Below are positions 5,596-8,074 of a stretch of DNA of 8,074 nucleotides, one piece after another. Position 1 is the stretch's first letter. Each line of letters begins with the position of its first letter. This DNA comes from Candidatus Woesearchaeota archaeon (lineage in GTDB: Archaea > Nanobdellota > Nanobdellia > Woesearchaeales > GW2011-AR9), in assembly GCA_016181345.1 (NCBI GenBank), contig JACOZM010000089.1, positions 1-8,074 of the forward strand, in the 5' to 3' direction. The notes below the pieces were generated by a model, which worked only from the letters and a program-made list of their open reading frames with translations, made no database searches and was not told where the DNA came from. The translations under genes were made by a program, and so were the position numbers.

Positions 5596-7171
5596 CAACA
5601 ATACTATTTTTGGAGCACAATCTATTACTAGTACAGAAAATCATGGTAATATAACCATTTCTAACAATCGTTTTGTCAGCAAGACTGGAGCGACAATTAT
5701 TGTACTTAGCAACAATACGGGAGTAACTATTACTGGAAATATCTTTGAAAACTTGAGCACGGGCGGAATAATCAGTTTATCTTTTAACAATATCACTAAT
5801 CTAACGTTAAAAAATAATTTGTTTCAACAAGTTAGAAATAGTGAAGGAAGTTTAAGCAGTGATGCTGTTGGCATTAACCAATCAACTAATGTCTTATTTA
5901 CTGATAATAATATCATAGAATCCGGAGAGGGTTATACTATTGGTGAGGACTACTATATCTCTTTATCTCCTATGACGTTTAGTGGAGTTGCTTATGCGAA
6001 TACAACGCTGATCCTTTATGATGCAGATAATAGTGACCCTATCACTTCTAACAACTTTTTATTAGACAACGCTTTCTTTAATGCAACAAAGAACTATGAC
6101 GTTTTCACGACGGCAACTTGTACAGAAATAGGAGCACCAAATAATTATTGCACTATTTATGCAGAAACATCTTTATTTGCAAATTGTGCTAATGTATTAG
6201 CATTTATGCCTTTAACGTCATGCTTTAGCTTTAACAATAATATCTTAACATCTAATGGAGCGGGGAATAATTATACAGCAGCCACTTCACAATTTAACTC
6301 CACGTTTAATGTAACGACTAGTTACACGTATCCTCCATCTATAAGCTATAACCCGTCTACTGGCGAAACGTATGGGATTTTGGTAGATAGGTCGTGTAAT
6401 GCTGATCTGTCTAATAATACTCTAATCAATGCAACGTTGAGATTTTCTGGAAACAGCAGTTGTTTAGCTCAATTGAGGTATACTAATACGAATGGGACGA
6501 TTGCTTGGACGGAACAAAATTTCCTAAGTAATTTAAGTTTAAATGGAAATCTCAATGTTTCTGCAGGATTAGGGATTTCTATGGGTAATAATACTATTTC
6601 AGTAAACACTTCTGCGTTTAACTCTACTACTTCAAGAATAAGCTCAAGCGCGAACATAACCTTGACGGGAATAAAATTGAGTAATGTAAATAGAATTATG
6701 AAATTAGGTGCTTTTACAACTAATACTAGTTTAATTCAAACAACTGGAAGTGATTGTATTGCTGCAGGAACGTGCTGGAATTTGAGTTACTCTGGAGGAA
6801 ATTTACTGTTTAATACTACTTCCTTTAGCAGTTTTAGTGCGAATGAAAGTGTAGCAGCAGACACAACTAGACCTTTAGTCAATACAACACTTCCCACAGT
6901 AAATTCCGTCTACAATATCACGAATATTTTCGAAATAGCAGTCAACTCCACAGATGAAACGGCTATTTCCAGAGTATTTGTTAATGTTACCTATCCGAAT
7001 GGAACAATATATAACTTCGAATTGTACAACAAGACCAACTTTCCGAATAAATATAATGGTTCAATAACTTTAGATCTTCTTAGGGGATTATACAATATCA
7101 CATACATTGCTAACGATACCTCAAATAATATTAATAGTTCAACGACAAGTAATTTCACAGTAAATGTTGAA
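4408..7171 (+). repeat. Protein module 2: Cys cap, longer beta-helix containing the frameshift, W element, Ig-like domain
   Basis: The cap has Cys at 4408 and 4477 (CGT..., TCFTV), but the third Cys seen in modules 1 and 3 is replaced (IINGNSY instead of LDCAGY). The helix continues across the frameshift near 5590. A Cys-rich stretch follows at 6119-6223, then TNTNGTIAW (6482-6508), which is the equivalent of FGKISW. The Ig-like domain is at about 6872-7171 (RPLVNTTLP ... VNVTYPNGT ... LLRGLYNITYIANDTSNN). The next cap follows directly. The module is about 1 kb longer than module 1. Confidence 0.6.
5585..5595 (+). other. Frameshift point within the beta-helix gene
   Basis: Frame 1 reads CTT AAA ATG ATT ATT TAA and stops at 5593-5595. 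The frame that continues the protein (TTT AAC AAC AAT ACT ATT) is closed by TGA at 5585-5587 and open from 5588 on. The change of frame must therefore lie within about 5585-5595. It corresponds to one extra base or two missing bases. Joined at ATT/AAC, the rung spacing (about 26 residues between the NN marks at HNM and NNT) is normal, so nothing large is missing. Confidence 0.85.
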
Positions 7172-8074
7172 TGTGCGAGTATCTTTATGGGCGCATATAT
7201 AACTCTTCATAAGAATATCAATAGCGCCAGTGATTGTTTTATACTTAACACCAATGGTATAACTATTGACTGCGTAGGATACAATATACTCTATGCCACT
7301 GGCGGTTCTGGCGGGGAAGGTGTAACCTCAACCGGCTACAATAATATTACGGTGAAAAACTGTTTTATTAAAGGAGGAGATGTTGGAGGATTTGGTGATG
7401 CCGGAATAAGATTCCAGGATGGAACGATAGCTAATTTTACTAATAATACTATTCTGTCAAATGGCAGCAGTTCTGCTAATGCAGTATTTATCTATAACGG
7501 AACTCAGGTAGTTATTAATAACAACACACTAATTACTGCAGGAAGCGGTAACGACAATTCAGGGATAGAACTAGGATTAAATTCCACAGGAGTAAATGTA
7601 ACAAATAACATTATCTCAACCAATGGAACTTTTAATAATCATGGTATAGAAATAGAAGAAGACTCTCACCATAACCGTTTTACCAATAACCAGATTACCA
7701 CGAATGGAACAGGAACTGGTGGATTTAACAATGGAATATACATGTACACTAATGCCTCTTCTAATTATTTTGAGAATATTCATATTCTAACATCGGGACA
7801 AAAAAACAGCAGTGCGTTGCATATAACCGGTATTTCCAAAAAAAATACGTTTGTCAATGTTAATTTTACTGTAAGCAATATTGACACAGAAGAACTAGTT
7901 GATGGCACTGGCAGTAACGCAGTTAATTATTTAGTCTATAACAACTCTTTTGGAGAAATCAAATGGACAGATGAAACTACAGCCTTCGGCTTTTTACAAG
8001 GGATGAGTACTAATATCAGCAATTCTGATGGCTTAGGATTAGGAAGAAATATTTTTATAGGGAATAATACTATT
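5588..8074 (+). CDS. Continuation of the giant beta-helix protein after the frameshift, open at the window end
   Basis: 829 codons are open in the +1 frame relative to the upstream part, with no stop up to the last base, so the 3' end lies outside. The sequence starts mid-helix (NNNTIFGAQSI, then NITISNNRF, GVTITGNIF, NLTLKNNLF), with rungs of 22-26 residues identical in style to those before 5588. It completes module 2, including a Cys-rich patch, TNTNGTIAW and an Ig-like domain. It then begins module 3 with Cys at 7172, 7235 and 7271 (IDCVGY), new rungs and SFGEIKW (7946-7966). The first in-frame ATG is only at 5972, in the middle of a rung, and there is no TATA box or ribosome binding site near 5588. 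Hence this is not an independent gene but the C-terminal part of the 2239 gene. It could be made by a full-length protein if the shift is a sequence error or is programmed, or be untranslated if the mutation is real. Confidence 0.75.
7172..8074 (+). repeat. Protein module 3 (start only): Cys cap, beta-helix, FG-x-I-x-W element
   Basis: Cap residues Cys at 7172, 7235 and 7271 give C-A-S..., DCF and IDCVGY, closely matching module 1 (CGN..., TCF, LDCAGY) with similar spacing. Rungs follow (ANFTNNTILSNG, VVINNNTLITAG, VNVTNNIISTNG). SFGEIKW at 7946-7966 corresponds to FGKISW of module 1, and LGLGRNIFIGNN is reminiscent of SAGLGISMGNN in module 2. The window ends in this element; by analogy an Ig-like domain or the protein's end should come next. 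Confidence 0.65.

Noticed and set aside
6469..6657. Open frame of 62 codons on the - strand
   Set aside because: Antisense to the continued beta-helix frame, which is open and meaningful across this stretch.
5972..8074. Independent gene starting at the first in-frame ATG after the frameshift
   Set aside because: The ATG lies in the middle of the helix of module 2, without TATA box or ribosome binding site, and coding continues upstream to 5588 in the same frame.
2611..8074. CRISPR-like or satellite DNA from the many AATAATACT words
   Set aside because: The words come from NNT codons in the rungs; their spacing varies, they follow the reading frame and there are no unique spacers between identical repeats.

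Overview
The window reads as a piece of an AT-rich archaeal chromosome. The evidence is an archaeal NOG1-type GTPase with an N-terminal NOG1 domain, promoters of the TATA type placed about 25 bp from start codons (as for leaderless mRNAs), T-run terminators without hairpins, and a very large Asn/Thr-rich parallel beta-helix surface protein whose N-terminus looks like a type IV pilin-type (class III) signal. A DPANN-type lineage (Woesearchaeota/Pacearchaeota-like) is my best guess, but this is inference from gene style, not from a marker gene. All genes lie on the + strand.

Layout. Bases 3-413: the C-terminal end of a Kef/CPA2-type cation:proton antiporter (the RCK/TrkA-N part and a charged tail), cut by the window start. 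Bases 414-633: a T-rich spacer with an imperfect 24/23-bp tandem repeat, terminator-like T tracts and a TATA box. Bases 634-1737: a NOG1-like GTPase with intact P-loop and G3 but an altered G4 (SKKD) and no recognisable G5. Bases 1738-1943: a spacer with two T-run terminators and a strong TTTATAAA box. Bases 1944-2216: a small ArsR-like winged-helix regulator. Bases 2208-2246: three tandem 13-bp units that carry both the regulator stop and the start of the next gene. Bases 2239-8074: one giant beta-helix protein gene that continues past the window.

The giant gene is interrupted by a stop at 5593-5595 in its first frame. The same protein clearly continues in the +1 frame, which is open from 5588 to the last base of the window. 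Joined, at least 1,945 residues are visible. The protein is modular: a Cys-containing cap, a stack of 22-30-residue beta-helix rungs, an F-G-x-I-x-W-like element and an Ig-like domain, and then the next cap. Two full modules and the start of a third are present. The frameshift lies inside the helix of module 2.

How the genes work together: the antiporter and NOG1 genes are unrelated housekeeping functions with their own signals. The winged-helix regulator and the giant surface protein are 22 bp apart and probably share one promoter, which suggests that the regulator controls its own synthesis together with that of the surface protein. I see no RNA genes, CRISPR array or insertion sequence.
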